Shown: positions 38,380-47,771, numbered from the stretch's first letter. The stretch: DNA of 64,000 bases from Curtobacterium sp. GC_Cur_3 (GCF_026544205.1 NZ_JALNUI010000001.1:147769-211768), one strand, 5' to 3'. The notes: generated by a model from the sequence alone, not told the origin. Made by a program: numbers and translations.

Positions 38380-39317
38380 GCGTTCGCTCCGGTCGGGGTC
38401 GGGAAGTTCGTGATGACGCGGAGCAGGCCACGACGGACCGAGACGAGCCCGATGAGGCGGTCGTCCCGGGCGGACACCGCGGCGACGGGACCGTCGGTGT
38501 CGGGGTGGTCGGCGCCGACCCGCTTGCCGTCGGAGAGGTCCTTCGCGGCGATCGCGTCGAGCGCGACGACCGGGAAGAGCTCGCGGGCGATCGTCGACGG
38601 GCGGGCGAGGGCCGCGCGCACGTCGACGGAGTCGTCCTCGAGGTCGATGGCGTCGTCGACCGAGAAGGGGCCGACGAGGGTCCGCCGCAGCGCCGTGAGG
38701 TGGGCTCCGGTCCCGAGGGTCGCGCCGATGTCCCGCGCGAGCGCCCGGACGTAGGTGCCGGAGGAGCAGGAGACGACCACGTCGAGGTCCACGACGTGGG
38801 TCTCGGCGCCGAGGCACGTGACGACGTCGTCGCCCCGTCCCGTGACGTCGAAGCGGGAGATGGTGACCGACCGGGCCTTCAGCTCGACGCTCTCGCCCTT
38901 CCGCGCCAGGTCGTACGCCCGGCGACCGTCCACCTTGATCGCGCTGACGGTGGACGGCACCTGCGAGATCGGGCCGCGCTGCAGGGCGACGGCGGCCTCG
39001 ATCGCGGCGTCGGACACGTCGGCGTCGGCCACTCCGGCAGCGACGGTCGGGGTGCCGTCAGCGTCGTCGGAGTCGGTGGACACGCCGAGGCGGATCGTCG
39101 CCGTGTAGGTCTTGTCGAGACCGACCAGGTGGGTGAGCAGCCGGGTCGACGGGCCGGCACCGAGCAGCAGGAGACCGGTCGCCATCGGGTCGAGCGTGCC
39201 GGCGTGCCCGATCTTCTTCAGGTCGAGACGTCGCCGGGCGATCGACACCACACGGTGACTCGAGATCCCCTGTGGCTTGTCGACGAGGAGGATGCCGTCT
39301 GCAGCGGTTTCGAGCAC
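38376..39317 (-). CDS. truB: tRNA pseudouridine-55 synthase
   Basis: Makes pseudouridine 55 in the T-loop of tRNAs. 313 residues with the catalytic Asp in KKIGHAGTLDPMATGLLLL, plus DKTYTATIRLG, the Tyr in SAIKVDGRRAYDLAR, SSGTYVRALARDIG, and a C-terminal PUA-like part. GTG at 39317, with a TACTCT box six bases upstream supporting it; no Shine-Dalgarno. rbfA is not next door as usual, since mutY and a kinase-like gene intervene. Confidence 0.96.
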   Translation of the reverse strand: MLETAADGILLVDKPQGISSHRVVSIARRRLDLKKIGHAGTLDPMATGLLLLGAGPSTRLLTHLVGLDKTYTATIRLGVSTDSDDADGTPTVAAGVADADVSDAAIEAAVALQRGPISQVPSTVSAIKVDGRRAYDLARKGESVELKARSVTISRFDVTGRGDDVVTCLGAETHVVDLDVVVSCSSGTYVRALARDIGATLGTGAHLTALRRTLVGPFSVDDAIDLEDDSVDVRAALARPSTIARELFPVVALDAIAAKDLSDGKRVGADHPDTDGPVAAVSARDDRLIGLVSVRRGLLRVITNFPTPTGANA

Positions 39318-39323
39318 CCGAGG

Positions 39324-39329
39324 AGAGTA
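39324..39329 (-). promoter_or_regulatory. truB: Candidate -10 element of truB (TACTCT)
   Basis: TACTCT, six bases, then GTG at 39317. It lies between the kinase-like gene's stop and truB. Confidence 0.55.
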
Positions 39330-39339
39330 GCAGCGCCCG

Positions 39340-39786
39340 TCAGCAGGCGTCGTTCCACTCCCGCCGGGGGTGCTCGGGGTCGGTGACGTCGAGCACCGCG
39401 GACGCGGCGATCTTGACGTCGGCACGGCGCTCGAGCCGGCCGGACTCCTGCTCGACCCACATCGACCAGCGCCAGAGCGTGCGGGCGCCCTGACCGAGCA
39501 CCCCGTGCCCGTGCACGACGAGGACGCCGTCACCGGCTCCGGTCGTGCGGAACGGCGTGACGAGGTCGCTGCGCAGCACGTCGACGTCGGACGAGGGAGC
39601 CGCTGCGGCCATCGCGGAGATGCCGTGCTGCTCGAACCCCGCGACGAGTGCGGCGGCCACGTGCTCGAGGTCGGTGCCGTCCTGGCCGTCGATGCCGACG
39701 ACGGTGCGGTTCGTCCCGACCTGTGCGATCACCTCCGCAGCGATCGCGGCCATCGTGTCGGTCTCTTCGGGTGCCCAGCGTGCCAT
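39340..39786 (-). CDS. Degenerate uridine-kinase-like protein without a P-loop
   Basis: 148 residues. The layout follows small actinobacterial uridine-kinase-like NTPases: RTVVGIDGQDGTDLEHVAAALVAGF aligns with the usual VVxIDGVDGxGKT stretch, LVTPFRTTGAGDGVLVVHGHGVLG with the central strand, and ASAVLDVTDPEHPR with the typical DVVVDNTDPxxP ending. The Walker A GKT is replaced by TDL, so ATP binding by the normal loop looks lost. ATG at 39786 has a TACGGT box six bases upstream that overlaps the mutY -10. A regulatory or structural role is inference. Confidence 0.7.
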   Translation of the reverse strand: MARWAPEETDTMAAIAAEVIAQVGTNRTVVGIDGQDGTDLEHVAAALVAGFEQHGISAMAAAAPSSDVDVLRSDLVTPFRTTGAGDGVLVVHGHGVLGQGARTLWRWSMWVEQESGRLERRADVKIAASAVLDVTDPEHPRREWNDAC

Positions 39787-39792
39787 GCACCC

Positions 39793-39798
39793 ACCGTA
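39793..39798 (-). promoter_or_regulatory. Candidate -10 element (TACGGT) of the kinase-like gene
   Basis: TACGGT, six bases, then ATG at 39786. Shares two base pairs with the opposing mutY element. Confidence 0.55.
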
Positions 39799-39802
39799 GG
39801 CT
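39797..39802 (+). promoter_or_regulatory. mutY: Candidate -10 element of mutY (TAGGCT)
   Basis: TAGGCT, six bases, then the GTG at 39809. The spacing favours this GTG over the one at 39806. Confidence 0.55.
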
Positions 39803-39808
39803 GTCGTG

Positions 39809-40747
39809 GTGAACGCGAGCGGAGCCTCCCGACCGGTTGTGGACAGCGGTGACCGTCCACAGGACGGCCCCGGACCCGACATCGCCACCCCGCTGATCGC
39901 CTGGTTCCGCGCCGAGGCGCGCGACCTGCCGTGGCGTCGGCCCGGCTTCCCGGCGTGGGGCACGCTCGTCAGCGAGATCATGCTGCAGCAGACACAGGTC
40001 GCGCGCGTGGTCCCCCGACTGGAGGCGTGGCTCACCCGGTGGCCGACCCCTCGCGACCTCGCGGAGTCGCCCCCGGCAGACGCGGTGCGTGCCTGGGACC
40101 GGCTCGGCTACCCGCGCCGGGCGCTCGCGCTGCACGCGGCGGCGACGGTGATCGCCGAGCGGCACGACAACGTCGTCCCCCGGGACGTCGACGCCCTGCT
40201 GGCCCTGCCCGGGATCGGCGACTACACGGCCAGGGCCGTGGCGGTCTTCGCCTACGGCGACCGGCACCCCGTGGTGGACGTCAACGTGCGGCGGGTGCTC
40301 GCACGGGCGTTGCTCGGCGAGGGGCAGCCCGGGCCGGCGAACGCCAAGAAGGACCTGCCGCTGATGGCGTCGGTCCTGCCGGACGACCGGGACGACGCCG
40401 CCGCGACCAACGCCGCGGTGATGGAGCTCGGGGCGCTCGTGTGCGTGTCCCGCTCCCCCGCGTGCGACGCCTGCCCGATCGCGGACCGGTGTGCCTGGCG
40501 CGCGGCCGGCTACCCGGAGCACGACGGTCCGCGCGCACCGCGGCAGGCGAAGTTCGCCGGCAGCGACCGCCAGGTGCGCGGTCTCGTCATGGCCGAGCTC
40601 CGGGCGAGTGACGTGCCGGTCATGCCCGAGGAGATCGCCATGGTCTGGCCGGACGCCGAGCAGCGTGACCGGGCGCTCGCGTCGCTGCTGCGCGACGGAC
40701 TCGCCGAGGGCGACGACGCGATCGGGTACCGGCTCCCGCAGTCCTGA
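39809..40747 (+). CDS. mutY: A/G-specific adenine glycosylase MutY
   Basis: Removes adenine mispaired with 8-oxoguanine. 312 residues: catalytic Glu in SEIMLQQTQVARV, helix-hairpin-helix LPGIGDYTARAVAVFA, catalytic Asp in VVDVNVRRVLARAL, and the iron-sulfur cluster Cys-X6-Cys-X2-Cys-X5-Cys in CVSRSPACDACPIADRC. The C-terminal Nudix-like 8-oxoG domain found in E. coli MutY is mostly absent; a short winged segment (about 250-312) remains, as in other actinobacteria. Two adjacent GTG codons could start it; I choose the second from the promoter spacing. It lies between rbfA and truB, transcribed against both. Confidence 0.93.
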   Translation: MNASGASRPVVDSGDRPQDGPGPDIATPLIAWFRAEARDLPWRRPGFPAWGTLVSEIMLQQTQVARVVPRLEAWLTRWPTPRDLAESPPADAVRAWDRLGYPRRALALHAAATVIAERHDNVVPRDVDALLALPGIGDYTARAVAVFAYGDRHPVVDVNVRRVLARALLGEGQPGPANAKKDLPLMASVLPDDRDDAAATNAAVMELGALVCVSRSPACDACPIADRCAWRAAGYPEHDGPRAPRQAKFAGSDRQVRGLVMAELRASDVPVMPEEIAMVWPDAEQRDRALASLLRDGLAEGDDAIGYRLPQS

Positions 40748-40755
40748 CGCGGACG

Positions 40756-40776
40756 GCGCGGCACGTCGGGCCGCGC
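40756..40776. terminator. Small hairpin between converging mutY and rbfA
   Basis: GCGCGGC and GCCGCGC with a 7-base loop in the 37-bp gap between the two stop codons. Modest stability. Confidence 0.4.
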
Positions 40777-40784
40777 GCCTCGGG

Positions 40785-41246
40785 TCAGGCGAGCGTCGGG
40801 TCCTCGTCGGACTCGCTGTCGTCGTCCTCGTCGTCGTGCTTGTACGGGTCCGCGTCGCCGGCGTACGCGGCGCCCTCGGCTGCTGCGCGGACCTGCTCGT
40901 CGCGCATCTGGGCCTGCACGAGCAGGTCCTCGAGGTGCGCCGAGGTGTCGGGCAGGGCGTCGGCGATGAACTCGAGCGACGGGGTGAGCCGTGCGGTGAT
41001 GTTCTTGCCGACCTCGGAGCGGAGCAGCCCGGTGGCGGCCTTGAGCGCCGCGGCGGAGTCGGCGCGTTCCTCGTCGGTGCCGTACACCGTGTAGAAGATC
41101 GAGGCGTGCTGCAGGTCGCCGGTCACCCGGACGTCAGTGATCGTCACGAAGCCGAGCCGCGGGTCCCGCAGCCCCTTGTCGATGCGGCGTGCGACCACCT
41201 CCTTGATGCGGTCGGCCATCTTGCGTGCGCGCTGCGGGTCAGCCAT
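40785..41246 (-). CDS. rbfA: 30S ribosome-binding factor RbfA
   Basis: Late 30S maturation and cold-adaptation factor. 153 residues: KH-type domain with MADRIKEVVARRID, RLGFVTITDVRVTGDLQHA and KNITARLTPSLEFIAD; then an acidic tail (about 125-153, DDEDDDSESDED). ATG at 41246 with AGGAGG ribosome site. The frame stays open far upstream in an infB-antisense sense, which is not coding. It is separated from infB by a terminator-like hairpin. Confidence 0.95.
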   Translation of the reverse strand: MADPQRARKMADRIKEVVARRIDKGLRDPRLGFVTITDVRVTGDLQHASIFYTVYGTDEERADSAAALKAATGLLRSEVGKNITARLTPSLEFIADALPDTSAHLEDLLVQAQMRDEQVRAAAEGAAYAGDADPYKHDDEDDDSESDEDPTLA

Positions 41247-41251
41247 GGGGT

Positions 41252-41286
41252 GCCTCCTGAGGCAGAGGCGGGACGGAGCGTCCCGC
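41252..41286 (-). promoter_or_regulatory. rbfA leader hairpins around the ribosome site
   Basis: TGCCTC-GAGGCA palindrome (41251-41264) holds the AGGAGG ribosome site, and GCGGGACG-GAG-CGTCCCGC (41268-41286) is a perfect 8-bp stem just ahead of it. They could hide the site and melt with temperature or be opened by ribosomes. Confidence 0.35.
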
Positions 41287-41310
41287 TGGTGGTTCCTGGT
41301 CGAACGGGGT

Positions 41311-41344
41311 GAGCCCCGGCCTCCCCTGAGGGAGGCCGGGGCTC
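41311..41344 (-). terminator. Terminator hairpin after infB
   Basis: A perfect 15-bp stem, GAGCCCCGGCCTCCC with GGGAGGCCGGGGCTC and a 4-base loop, 14 bp past the infB stop. No T-run. It could end most infB transcripts or weaken rbfA expression. Confidence 0.7.
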
Positions 41345-41358
41345 GGGTGGTCACACGA

Positions 41359-44190
41359 TCAGTCGCGCGGCTTCTCGACGAGCTCGGTGGTCTCGATCTC
41401 GTCGCCGGGCTGGATGTCGTTGAACTTGCCGAGACCGATACCGGCCTCGTAGTCCGTACGGACCTCGGTGACGTCGTCCTTGAAGCGACGGAGCGACTCG
41501 ATCGCAAGTCCGTCGGCCAGGACCACGCCGTCACGGATGACGCGCGCCTTGGCGTTGCGCGTGATCGTGCCGGAGCGGACGATGACACCCGCGATGTTGC
41601 CGAACTTCGAGGACCGGAAGACCTCGCGGATCTCGGCGACACCGGACTGCACCTCTTCGTACTCGGGCTTGAGCATGCCCTTGAGGGACTGCTCGATGTC
41701 CTCGAGTGCGTTGTAGATGACCGAGTAGAACCGGACGTCGATGCCCTCACGCGCGGCACGCTCACGGGCCTTGACGTCCGGACGGACGTTGAAGCCGATG
41801 ACGATGGCGTTGTCGATCGTGGCGAGGTCGATGTCCGACTCGGTGATCGCACCCACACCGCGGTGCAGGATGCGCAGCTGGACGCTGTCGTCCACCTCGA
41901 TGTCGAGGAGCGACTGCTCGAGTGCCTCGACGGCACCGGAGACGTCACCCTTGATGATGAGGTTGAGCGAGTCGACCTTGCCCTCTTCGAGTGCACGGGT
42001 GAAGTCCTCGAGCGAGATGCGCTTGCGGGCCTTGGCCAGCTGGGCGTTGCGCTCGGCCGCTTCACGCTTCTCAGCGATCTGACGGGCCGTACGGTCTTCC
42101 TCCGTGACCAGGAAGGTGTCACCGGCGCGGGGCACCGAGGACAGACCCTGGACCTGCACCGGACGACTCGGCGTGGCAGCCGTGACCGGGTTGCCGTCCT
42201 CGTCGGTCATCGCACGGACGCGGCCGTAGGCCGTGCCCGCCACGATGGCGTCACCGACGTGGAGCGTGCCGGACTGGATGAGCACGGTCGCGACGGCGCC
42301 GCGGCCCTTGTCCAGGCGCGCTTCGATCGCGACACCGCGGGCGTCCTTGTCGGGGTTCGCACGCAGGTCGAGTCCGGCGTCAGCGGTGAGCAGCACGGCG
42401 TCCAGGAGGTCCTGGATGCCGATGTTCTGCCGTGCGGACACGTCGACGAACATGACGTCTCCGCCGTACTCCTCGGCCACCAGGTTGTACTCGGTGAGCT
42501 GCTGGCGGACCTTCGCCGGGTTGGCGCCGTCCTTGTCGATCTTGTTGACCGCGACGACGATCGGCACGTTCGCCGACTGCGCGTGGTTCAGGGCCTCGAT
42601 CGTCTGCGGCATGATGCCGTCGTCCGCCGCGACCACCAGGATCGCGATGTCCGTCACCTGCGCACCACGGGCACGCATTGCGGTGAAGGCCTCGTGACCA
42701 GGGGTGTCGATGAACGTGATCGGACGGTCGATGCCCTCGTGCTGCGCGACGATCTGGTAGGCACCGATGTGCTGCGTGATGCCGCCGGCTTCGCCCTCGA
42801 CCACCTTGGAGTTGCGGATGGCGTCGAGCAGTCGGGTCTTGCCGTGGTCGACGTGACCCATGACGGTGACGACCGGGGGACGCTGCTGCAGGACGGAGTC
42901 GTCCTCGTCGGCGTACTCGGCGTCGATGTCGATGTCGAAGCCCTCGAGGAGCTCGCGGTCCTCGTCCTCGGGCGAGACGACCTGGATGCGGTAGCCGAGC
43001 TCCTCGCCGAGGACCTCGAAGGTGGCCTCGTCCAGGGACTCGGTCGCGGTCGCCATCTCACCGAGGTGGAACAGCACCGTCACCAGGTTGCCGGGGCTCG
43101 CGTCGATCTTGTCCGCGAAGTCCGAGATGCTCGCACCACGACGGAGACGGATGACCGTGTTGCCGTCGCCGCGAGGGACCTGCACGCCGCCGAGCGACGG
43201 CGCCTGCCGCATCTCGTACTCGGCGCGCTTCGTCCGCTTCGACTTGCGGGCACGGCTCTTGCCGCCACCGCGACCGAACGCACCAGCGGTACCGCCACCG
43301 GGGCCACGACCACGGCCGCCGCCACCGGCGGGACGCGGGCCGCTGAACGCCGGACGCGGGAAACCGCCACCGGCGCCACCGGCACCCGGACGTGCGCCAC
43401 CGGGGCCGCCACGACCGCCGCCACCCTGGCCCGGGCGCTGCCCGAAGCCGTTGGGACGGTTGGCCTGACCGGGACCACCCGGACGCGGAGCACCCGGACG
43501 GGGTGCACCCGGACGCGGGGGCTGCGGGCGGGGGATGCCCGACCCACCAGCGGCACCGGGAGCACCGGCGGGACGCTGTCCCATGCCCTGGTTCGATGCG
43601 AAGGGGTTGTTCCCGGGGCGCGGCGGGCGCGAGCCCATGCCCTGGTTCGACGCGTAGGGGTTGTTCCCGGGACGGGCACCCGGCTTCGGGCCACCCGGCT
43701 TGGGGCCGGCTGCGGACGGCTTGGCGCTGCCCGGCTTGACGGCGTCGTTCTTGGGGGCGTCATCGGTGGACGACGTCTCACCCGTCGACTCGGCGGCCTT
43801 CTCGGCTTCCTTGGCCTTGCGGGCAGCCTCGGCCTCGGCCTGGCGCTGCGCGACCGACTTCGGTGCCGGCGTGACGGGCACGTCGGAGTCCTCGGGCTGC
43901 TGCACGGGGGCTTCGGGCTCGGGGGCCGGCGCGGGACGCTTCGGGCCGGGCTTCGGGCCACCGGGCTTGGGCGCAGCCGACGTCGCCGCGGGGGCGGGGG
44001 CTGCGGCGGGCTTCAAGGACGCTGCTGCGCTCTCGGCCTGCAGGGCAGCACGGAGCTTCCGTGCCACGGGGGGTTCCACGCTCGAGCTCGGTCCCTTGAC
44101 GAATTCGCCAAGCTCCTTGAGCTTCTCGAGTGCGGTCTTGCTGTCGACGCCGAGTTCGCTTGCGATCTCGTGTACGCGTGGTTTCGCCAC
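41359..44190 (-). CDS. infB: Translation initiation factor IF-2
   Basis: GTPase that brings fMet-tRNA to the ribosome. 943 residues. The N-terminal domain ([23 protein letters not shown]) is followed by a long Pro/Gly/Ala/Arg-rich disordered region (about 50-330) holding two copies of PGNNPxASNQGMG. The G domain has [16 protein letters not shown] and NKID, then domains II-IV. Usual Microbacteriaceae size. GTG start with an AAGGAG ribosome site. Downstream of nusA and ylxR. Confidence 0.98.
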   Translation of the reverse strand: MAKPRVHEIASELGVDSKTALEKLKELGEFVKGPSSSVEPPVARKLRAALQAESAAASLKPAAAPAPAATSAAPKPGGPKPGPKRPAPAPEPEAPVQQPEDSDVPVTPAPKSVAQRQAEAEAARKAKEAEKAAESTGETSSTDDAPKNDAVKPGSAKPSAAGPKPGGPKPGARPGNNPYASNQGMGSRPPRPGNNPFASNQGMGQRPAGAPGAAGGSGIPRPQPPRPGAPRPGAPRPGGPGQANRPNGFGQRPGQGGGGRGGPGGARPGAGGAGGGFPRPAFSGPRPAGGGGRGRGPGGGTAGAFGRGGGKSRARKSKRTKRAEYEMRQAPSLGGVQVPRGDGNTVIRLRRGASISDFADKIDASPGNLVTVLFHLGEMATATESLDEATFEVLGEELGYRIQVVSPEDEDRELLEGFDIDIDAEYADEDDSVLQQRPPVVTVMGHVDHGKTRLLDAIRNSKVVEGEAGGITQHIGAYQIVAQHEGIDRPITFIDTPGHEAFTAMRARGAQVTDIAILVVAADDGIMPQTIEALNHAQSANVPIVVAVNKIDKDGANPAKVRQQLTEYNLVAEEYGGDVMFVDVSARQNIGIQDLLDAVLLTADAGLDLRANPDKDARGVAIEARLDKGRGAVATVLIQSGTLHVGDAIVAGTAYGRVRAMTDEDGNPVTAATPSRPVQVQGLSSVPRAGDTFLVTEEDRTARQIAEKREAAERNAQLAKARKRISLEDFTRALEEGKVDSLNLIIKGDVSGAVEALEQSLLDIEVDDSVQLRILHRGVGAITESDIDLATIDNAIVIGFNVRPDVKARERAAREGIDVRFYSVIYNALEDIEQSLKGMLKPEYEEVQSGVAEIREVFRSSKFGNIAGVIVRSGTITRNAKARVIRDGVVLADGLAIESLRRFKDDVTEVRTDYEAGIGLGKFNDIQPGDEIETTELVEKPRD

Positions 44191-44264
44191 TGTTCTCCTT
44201 CACGGGTCCCACCCCGTCAAGGGGCAGGACTCACTGGATGATGGGTCTCATTTCGAGCCGCTCA

Positions 44265-44603
44265 TCAGTTGTCCATAAGCCGTTCAGCCTGTTCTGTCGT
44301 GTCCGTGCGCTCGTCCGCGTCGATCTGCCGCTCGTGGATTGGTTCCACTTCGGGCAGACGCCGCAGGTACTCGAGCACCGCAGACGTGTCCGGTTCACGT
44401 CCCAGCCGCAGCGCCCGGCGGAAAGCCCGGCGCTTGACGGCCAGTTCGTACGCTTCGACGGTCGGTGTGAGCCACGCCCCCCGGCCCGGCATGACTGCCT
44501 TCGGATCCGCCACCACGAGGTCTTCGCCCAGGGCGACGACTCGGAGGAGGGAGGATCGGGGTGCGCGACGGCGACTGCCGATGCACGTTCTGACGGCGAC
44601 CAC
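44265..44603 (-). CDS. ylxR: YlxR (DUF448) RNA-binding-type protein
   Basis: 112 residues; small protein usually found between nusA and infB. RTCIGSRRRAPRSSLLRVV, DPKAVMPGRGAWLTP match the family; the usual RTCIGCR reads RTCIGSR, losing one Cys. A C-terminal acidic stretch (about 85-112) follows. In Clostridioides and Bacillus relatives it affects nucleoid or RNase P functions; the role here is unknown. GTG start. 99 bp after nusA. Confidence 0.9.
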   Translation of the reverse strand: MVAVRTCIGSRRRAPRSSLLRVVALGEDLVVADPKAVMPGRGAWLTPTVEAYELAVKRRAFRRALRLGREPDTSAVLEYLRRLPEVEPIHERQIDADERTDTTEQAERLMDN

Positions 44604-44702
44604 TCTACTCCCTGCCTCCGACGACCGCGATCCGGCGCGCCCGGAGGGGCCTCGCCACGAGCGAAACGCCCGTCCTGGTGCGGTTCGTCTGGATGTCGAT
44701 CC

Positions 44703-45695
44703 TCAGTCCTCGTCGAGGATCGAGTCCGGCTGGATGTCGATCCGCGCACCGGTCAGCTTGGCGGCGAGGCGGGCGTTCTGCCCTTCCTTGCCGATCGCGA
44801 GCGAGAGCTGGTAGTCCGGCACGAGGGCGCGGACGGCCTTCGTCGAGGCGTCGAGCACGAACGCGCTCGTCACCTTCGCCGGCGACAGGGCGCTGGCCAC
44901 GAAGGTCGCCAGGTCCGAGGACCAGTCCACGATGTCGATCTTCTCGGCACCGAGCTCCGTCGTCACGGCACGCACACGGGCACCGAGTTCACCGATGCAC
45001 GCGCCCTTGGCGTTCACGCCGGGCTCGTTCGCCTTGACGGCGAGCTTCGTGCGGTGGCCGGCCTCGCGGGCGAGCGAGGTGATCTCCACCACGCCGGAAG
45101 CGATCTCCGGGACCTCGAGCGCGAACAGCTTGCGCACGAGACCCGGGTGGGTGCGCGAGACGATGATCTGCGGGCCCTTGTGGCCACGACCGACGCTCGT
45201 CACGTACACGCGGATGCGGGAGCCGTGCGTGTAGGACTCCCCCGGGACCTGCTCCTCGGGCGGCAGGATCGCCTCGACGGTGCCGAGGTCGACGTGCACC
45301 ATCTTCGGGTTCGGGCCCTGCTGGACCACGCCCGCGACGATGTCGCCCTCTTTCCCGCGGAACTGGCCGAGGATCTTGTCGTCGCCGATGTCGCGCAGGC
45401 GCTGGTTGATGACCTGCTTCGCCGCGAACGCCGCGATGCGTCCGAAGTCACTCGGCTGGTCGACGGCTTCGCCGATGACGGTGCCCTCGTCGTCGCGCTC
45501 CGGCACGAAGACGCTGACCTCACCGGACTTGCGGTCGAGCTCGACGCGGGACTGCGCGTCGGCCGGCTCGCCGTTCTCGTCGGTGTGCTTGTGGTAGGCC
45601 GTGAGGATGGCCGACTCGATGATCTGGACGAGTTCTTCGAACGGGATCTCCCGTTCACGCTCCATGAGTCGCAGGACTGCGAGATCGATCTTCAC
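44703..45695 (-). CDS. nusA: Transcription termination/antitermination protein NusA
   Basis: RNA polymerase-associated pausing and antitermination factor. 330 residues: N-terminal domain, S1 domain (GKEGDIVAGVVQQGP), and two KH domains (GPQIIVSRTHPGLVRKLF, IGELGARVRAVTTELG, LSLAIGKEGQNARLAAKLTG). No C-terminal acidic repeats, normal for actinobacteria. GTG start after GGAGG, 57 bases into a short leader behind a TAGTCT box. Confidence 0.97.
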   Translation of the reverse strand: MKIDLAVLRLMEREREIPFEELVQIIESAILTAYHKHTDENGEPADAQSRVELDRKSGEVSVFVPERDDEGTVIGEAVDQPSDFGRIAAFAAKQVINQRLRDIGDDKILGQFRGKEGDIVAGVVQQGPNPKMVHVDLGTVEAILPPEEQVPGESYTHGSRIRVYVTSVGRGHKGPQIIVSRTHPGLVRKLFALEVPEIASGVVEITSLAREAGHRTKLAVKANEPGVNAKGACIGELGARVRAVTTELGAEKIDIVDWSSDLATFVASALSPAKVTSAFVLDASTKAVRALVPDYQLSLAIGKEGQNARLAAKLTGARIDIQPDSILDED

Positions 45696-46007
45696 CGAGG
45701 GCCTCCGTATTCAGATGAGTCGCTCCGGCGCACTGGAACCGCGCAGAAGTCGGCGTCCAGACTACCGCACTGCGGGTCGCCCACCTGCGCCGTGGACCGT
45801 GGGCCCGCGCCGCCGGTTCCGGGCCGACGCGCCAGCGGCGGCCCGGCCGTGCCGGTGGGGAGGCGCGGTGCCATCCGGCACCGCGCCTCCCGTCCGGTGT
45901 CGGACGAGACGGTCCCGACAGCGCGAGACGGTCCTGGAACAGCGAGACGCCGCCGTTTCCGGCGGCGTCTCGCTGACGAGGCGGCGTCTCAGCGAGACGC
46001 CCCTGTC
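45696..46007. repeat. Gene-free stretch between proS and nusA, full of hairpins
   Basis: No gene is supported here although rimP usually lies at this place. It holds three inverted repeats: 45858-45891 (15-bp stem with loop ATCC), 45941-45974 (14- to 15-bp stem around GAGACGCCGCC) and 45983-46001 (GGCGTCTC, AGC, GAGACGCC). The words CGAGACGGTCC and GCGAGACGCC recur as direct repeats at 45906, 45924, 45942 and 45992. On the minus strand the first hairpins would end proS transcripts and the nusA promoter follows. Confidence 0.8.
45759..45764 (-). promoter_or_regulatory. nusA: Candidate -10 element of nusA (TAGTCT)
   Basis: TAGTCT about 63 bases before the GTG at 45695, giving a leader of about 57 bases. 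No strong -35 box. Confidence 0.45.
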
Positions 46008-47759
46008 TCAGATCGCGCTGACGGCCTCGCGCAGCTGCGCGACGGGGACCTCGGTGCGGTCGCCGGTGACGCGGTTCCAGAGCTCGACGATGCCGTCGGC
46101 TGCGCCGCGGCCGGCGACGACGACGATCGGCATGCCGAGGAGCTCGGCGTCGCGGAGCTTGACCCCGGGCGACACCTTGGGACGGTCGTCGTACAGGACG
46201 TCGTAGCGGTCGCCCTCGAGCTCGGCGACGACCGACTCGGCGAGGTCGTAGGCGGTGGTGTCCCTGCCGGTCGCGACCACGTGCACGTCGAACGGTGCGA
46301 CGTGCTTCGGCCAGGCGAGGCCCTTCTCGTCGTTGTGGGCCTCGGCGAGGATGGCGAGGATGCGCGTCACGCCGATGCCGTACGAGCCCATCGTGACGGT
46401 GGCGAGCTTGCCGTTCTCGTCCTGCACCTTGAGGCCGAGCGCCTCGGCGTACTTCCGACCGAGCTGGAAGACGTGCCCGATCTCCATGCCGCGGGCGATC
46501 TCGAGCGGGCCCGATCCGTCCGGTGCGGGGTCGCCGGCGCGGACGTCCGAGATCTCGACGACGCCGTCGGCCACGAAGTCGCGACCGGCGACGAGCCCGG
46601 CGACGTGGATGCCACGCTCGTTGGCTCCGGTGAGCCACGCGGCGCCGTCGACCACGCGCGGGTCGACCACGTAGCGGATGCCGGTCGCGCTGTCGGCGCC
46701 GAGCACCTGCGGGCCGATGTAGCCCTTCACCAGGCCGCGGTGCTTGCGGAAGTCGTCGTCCCCGGCGGCTTCGACCTCGGCCGGGGCGAAGGCCACCTCG
46801 GCGCGCTTGAGGTCCACGTCGCGGTCGCCGGGGAGCCCGACGACGACGAGCTCGCGGGTGCCGTCGAGCTGCGTGAGCGCGAGCACGACGTTCTTCAGGG
46901 TGTCGGCGGCGGTCCAGGGTGCGCCGTCGCGCGGGGCGACCTGGTTCGCATGGTCGACGAGCGTCTGGATCGTGGGGGTGTCCGCGGACGGGAGCAGCAC
47001 GGGTTCCGGCTGGCCCTCGATCGGCAGGGCGTCGGGCACCGCGGTGACGTAGGCCTCGACGTTCGCCGCGTAACCGCCGGCGCTCCGCACGTAGGTGTCC
47101 TCACCGACGGCGATCGGGTGCAGGAACTCCTCGGACTTCGAGCCGCCCATCGCACCGGCGTCGGCCTTGACGATCGCGTACTCGAGACCGAGGCGGGTGA
47201 AGATGCGCTCGTAGGCGTCGCGCATCGTCTGGTAGCTGCGGTCGAGCCCCTCGTCGGTGACGTCGAACGAGTAGGCGTCCTTCATCGTGAACTCACGGCC
47301 GCGCAGGAGTCCGGCGCGCGGGCGGGCCTCGTCGCGGTACTTGTCCTGGATCTGGAAGAGCGTGACGGGGAGGTCCTTGTACGAGGAGTACAGGTCCTTC
47401 ACGAGCAGGGCGAACAGCTCTTCGTGCGTGGGCGCGAGGAGGTAGTCGGCGTCCTTGCGGTCCTTGAGCCGGAAGATGCCGTCGCCGTACTCGGTCCACC
47501 GGTTCGTGGCTTCGTACGGCTCACGCGGGACGAGGGCCGGCAGCAGGACCTCCTGCGCACCGGCGCGCTCCATCTCCTGGCGGATGATGCCCTCGATGCG
47601 CGCACGGACCCGGAGGCCGAGCGGCAGCCAGGCGAAGATGCCGGGGGCCTGGCGACGGATGTACCCGGCGCGGACGAGGAGCTTCGCGCTCGTCACCTCG
47701 GCGTCGGAGGGGTCGTCGCGGAGCGTACGGAGGAAGAGATGCGAGAGCCGTGTGACCAC
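46008..47759 (-). CDS. proS: Prolyl-tRNA synthetase
   Basis: Charges tRNA-Pro. 583 residues, bacterial type with an inserted editing domain (about 220-390). Class II motifs: [51 protein letters not shown], then the C-terminal [19 protein letters not shown] start with TAGGCT six bases upstream and no Shine-Dalgarno. Confidence 0.97.
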   Translation of the reverse strand: MVTRLSHLFLRTLRDDPSDAEVTSAKLLVRAGYIRRQAPGIFAWLPLGLRVRARIEGIIRQEMERAGAQEVLLPALVPREPYEATNRWTEYGDGIFRLKDRKDADYLLAPTHEELFALLVKDLYSSYKDLPVTLFQIQDKYRDEARPRAGLLRGREFTMKDAYSFDVTDEGLDRSYQTMRDAYERIFTRLGLEYAIVKADAGAMGGSKSEEFLHPIAVGEDTYVRSAGGYAANVEAYVTAVPDALPIEGQPEPVLLPSADTPTIQTLVDHANQVAPRDGAPWTAADTLKNVVLALTQLDGTRELVVVGLPGDRDVDLKRAEVAFAPAEVEAAGDDDFRKHRGLVKGYIGPQVLGADSATGIRYVVDPRVVDGAAWLTGANERGIHVAGLVAGRDFVADGVVEISDVRAGDPAPDGSGPLEIARGMEIGHVFQLGRKYAEALGLKVQDENGKLATVTMGSYGIGVTRILAILAEAHNDEKGLAWPKHVAPFDVHVVATGRDTTAYDLAESVVAELEGDRYDVLYDDRPKVSPGVKLRDAELLGMPIVVVAGRGAADGIVELWNRVTGDRTEVPVAQLREAVSAI

Positions 47760-47765
47760 GACGCA

Positions 47766-47771
47766 AGCCTA
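47766..47771 (-). promoter_or_regulatory. proS: Candidate -10 element of proS (TAGGCT)
   Basis: TAGGCT, six bases, then GTG at 47759. Confidence 0.6.

Noticed and set aside
41137..44241. Open frame of 1034 codons opposite infB
   Set aside because: Antisense shadow of infB, with repeated Gly/Arg-rich sequence.
44689..44743. 14-bp direct repeat (CTGGATGTCGATCC) flanking the nusA stop
   Set aside because: Possible small duplication, but one copy is in coding sequence of nusA and nothing else marks an att or insertion site.
45692..45874. 60-codon frame upstream of nusA as a relic of rimP
   Set aside because: Sequence has no RimP features and crosses the hairpin region and nusA leader.
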